DNA of 43,059 bases from Clostridiales bacterium. GTDB lineage: Bacteria; Bacillota; Clostridia; Saccharofermentanales; Saccharofermentanaceae. The translations under genes and the position numbers were made by a program. The notes below the pieces were generated by a model that saw only the letters and a program-made list of their open reading frames with translations, was not told the origin of the DNA and searched no databases. The DNA is taken from the NCBI GenBank assembly GCA_017510605.1, contig JAFWMQ010000018.1, positions 1 through 43,059 on the forward strand, given 5' to 3'. Of the stretch, positions 41,501 through 43,059 are shown in pieces (positions within the stretch are counted from its first letter, which is position 1; the number at the start of each line of letters is the position of its first letter).

Positions 41501-41538
41501 AGGTCTTGCTTTTGTGCACATTGCACATAACAAGACCT
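41501..41538 (-). terminator. Nested hairpin after lysA, possible terminator or processing site
   Basis: Outer stem AGGTCTTG/CAAGACCT (8 bp) with an inner TGTGCA/TGCACA stem (6 bp) and a 3-base loop, 41 bases after the lysA stop. Lacks a T run (TTTCGATTATG follows), so a terminator role is uncertain. Confidence 0.4.
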
Positions 41539-41578
41539 CGAAAACAATCAATGTGACAAATAGTCAGAATTCAATAAA

Positions 41579-42847
41579 TCATTCGCTTATAAGCTTATTT
41601 GCATATTTGGAATTATCGAATGTTGCAAAGTAATCATTAAGCGTCTGGGCTCTCCTGATCTCCTCAACGGAACCGTCTTCTTTGAGAAGGAGTTCCGCAG
41701 ACCACAATCTGCCGTTGTAGTTATATCCCATGGCAAAACCATGTGCCCCGGCATCGTGTATCGCAAGGAAATCACCCATCTCGATCTTCGGCAGTTTTCT
41801 GTCTATAGCAAACTTATCGTTATTCTCACAGAGAGATCCCGCTATATCGTATAAATGATCACAAGGCTCATTCTCTTTTCCAAGAACCGTTATATGATGA
41901 TATGCACCATACATCGCAGGTCTCATAAGATTTGCTGCACATGCATCAACACCGATATATTCCTTATAGATGTGCTTCTCATGTATGGCTTTGGTAATTA
42001 ACATTCCATATGGAGCAAGCATAAATCTGCCCATCTCGGTATAAATGGCAACATCTCCCATGCCGGCAGGAACAAGAACGCGTTCAAACTGTTTTCTTAC
42101 GCCTTCTCCGATCGCCATAATGTCATTTTGTGAATCTTCAGGTCTGTATCCGATTCCTACGCCGCCTGATAGATTAATGAATGCAAACTCGATTCCGAGT
42201 TTTTCTGATATCTCTGCAGCGAGTTCAAAAAGCTGGCCTGCAAGAGTCGGATAATACTCATTTGTAACCGTGTTGCTTGCAAGGAAAGCATGAAGTCCGA
42301 ACTTTTTAACGCCATGAGCCTTAAGCTGTGAATATGCGTCGAAAAGCTGCTCCTTAGTCATGCCGTACTTGGAATCACCGGGGTTATCCATTATTCCGTT
42401 ACTGAGCTTAAATACTCCGCCCGGATTATATCTGCAGCTCATGGTCTCAGGGAAAACAGGTCCCAGGATCTGCTCAAGGAAAGGTATATGAGTTATATCA
42501 TCAAGATTGATTATTCCTCCGAGATTGGCACAGAGCGCATACTCTCTTGCCGGAGTATCATTTGATGAGAACATTATCGGACCGCCTACAGCATCAGCAA
42601 GAATAAGTTCTGCTTCAGACGAACAGTCAAAACCGAATCCGTAATCATTTATGATGTCAAGAATATAAGGATTTGGAGTTGCTTTTACAGCAAAGAACTC
42701 ATTAAAGCCCTTGTTCCATGCAAAAGCCTCCTTAACAAGCTTGCAGTTTTCACGTATTCCCTTCTCATCATAAAGGTAAAAAGGCGTGTGGTGTGTTCTG
42801 GCGATCTCTTCGATCTGGCTCTTGGTTACAAACGGTTTCTTCTCCAT
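41579..42847 (-). CDS. lysA: Diaminopimelate decarboxylase-like PLP enzyme
   Basis: 422 residues from ATG 42847 (AGAAGG nine bases upstream; a TTG at 42853 is less likely). Alanine-racemase fold barrel with PLP-binding Lys in FFAVKATPNP, a Gly-rich phosphate loop NLSGGVGIGYRPED, and the C-terminal active-site segments GSLCENNDKF and DAGAHGFAMGYNYNGR. The CE in GSLCENND matches the C-E-[ST] region of LysA. It would convert meso-diaminopimelate to lysine. Some related enzymes act on other amino acids, so the substrate is inferred. Alone in its transcription unit here. Confidence 0.9.
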   Translation of the reverse strand: MEKKPFVTKSQIEEIARTHHTPFYLYDEKGIRENCKLVKEAFAWNKGFNEFFAVKATPNPYILDIINDYGFGFDCSSEAELILADAVGGPIMFSSNDTPAREYALCANLGGIINLDDITHIPFLEQILGPVFPETMSCRYNPGGVFKLSNGIMDNPGDSKYGMTKEQLFDAYSQLKAHGVKKFGLHAFLASNTVTNEYYPTLAGQLFELAAEISEKLGIEFAFINLSGGVGIGYRPEDSQNDIMAIGEGVRKQFERVLVPAGMGDVAIYTEMGRFMLAPYGMLITKAIHEKHIYKEYIGVDACAANLMRPAMYGAYHHITVLGKENEPCDHLYDIAGSLCENNDKFAIDRKLPKIEMGDFLAIHDAGAHGFAMGYNYNGRLWSAELLLKEDGSVEEIRRAQTLNDYFATFDNSKYANKLISE

Positions 42848-42948
42848 GATCAATTACCTTCTAAAAAACAATATGAGGTAAATTAACATTTTATCGGGCG
42901 AAAAACAAGTGGATTATATTGATAAGGCAGAATCGATTTCCAAAGATT

Positions 42949-43059
42949 TTATGCAGTCTTTCTTTCGCTTTCCATGCGTTTCATGACTTCATTAATCTCT
43001 TTCTCTGATGGTATATCAAACATTCCGATTGCGGTAAAGTAGATATCCACCTTGACATA
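42949..43059 (-). CDS. C-terminal end of an unidentified gene (cut by the right edge)
   Basis: The minus strand has 36 codons and a TAA at 42951-42949; the visible tail is VDIYFTAIGMFDIPSEKEI and a basic-acidic helix. The tail is weakly reminiscent of the C-terminal DUF4368 domain of serine recombinases, but it is too short to call. The start lies beyond the window. Confidence 0.45.
   Translation of the reverse strand, partial: YVKVDIYFTAIGMFDIPSEKEINEVMKRMESERKTA

Noticed and set aside
1..43059. CRISPR array, insertion sequence or prophage
   Set aside because: No direct-repeat array, no transposase or structural phage genes were recognised in the window.

Overview
The window reads as chromosomal core DNA of an anaerobic Gram-positive bacterium of the Clostridia (Bacillota). 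Pointers are strong Gram-positive Shine-Dalgarno sequences (AGGAGG), a Bacillota-type LexA box (GAAC-N4-GTTC) in front of recA, a SpoIIIE/FtsK-type translocase, a K+-stimulated type membrane pyrophosphatase, a sortase-pilin-like surface protein, and the acpP-rnc-smc-ftsY gene order. Base composition is moderate and even; there is no insertion sequence, prophage, rRNA or CRISPR array. The genus cannot be named from sequence reading alone.

Layout. 1-3025 (minus): a large secreted repeat-domain adhesin that runs off the left edge. 3202-6581 (minus): pnp followed by a zinc-ribbon membrane protein, with a long 5' leader hairpin ahead of pnp. 6857-9420 (minus): nadE translationally coupled to an SGNH hydrolase. 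9616-9882: rpsO with a leader containing three strong related hairpins. 10212-12362: membrane pyrophosphatase hppA as its own unit. 12527-18141 (minus): acpP, rnc, smc and ftsY, i.e. lipid carrier, dsRNA processing, chromosome condensation and SRP receptor. 18245-22463 (minus): recA, recX, a small membrane protein, rimO and pgsA, under a LexA-controlled promoter. 22809-24289 (minus): an orphan barstar and a DUF4214/YkuD L,D-transpeptidase. 24521-27933 (plus): an amino-acid ABC importer in two genes, with a doubled, circularly permuted binding region fused to the permease. 27947-30334 (minus): a membrane-anchored beta-lactamase-like serine hydrolase, a LytTR regulator and a DUF3021-like membrane protein, all overlapping. 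30442-37414 (minus): proC, rnhA, NUDIX hydrolase, ftsK, cinA and murJ as one long operon with overlapping or adjacent genes. 37512-37586 (plus): tRNA-Trp. 37664-38695 (minus): an acidic membrane protein. 38826-41002 (plus): an SDR oxidoreductase and citrate synthase. 41107-43059 (minus): a small HPr-like protein, diaminopimelate decarboxylase, and the 3' end of an unidentified gene.

The genes are mostly housekeeping: RNA turnover (pnp, rnc, rnhA), cell envelope (murJ, pgsA, lysA, L,D-transpeptidase), chromosome segregation and repair (smc, ftsK, recA/recX), and central metabolism (citrate synthase, nadE, proC). The observations most worth following are RNA-level: a pnp leader whose hairpin arm can alternatively pair with the pnp ribosome binding site, and an rpsO leader built from repeated GUCGGA/UCCGAC hairpins. 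Protein-level points are the permuted double binding domain in the ABC importer, its ATPase with a GHKL-like tail, and the hydrolase-LytTR-DUF3021 module. I did not find a clearly new defence or mobile system.
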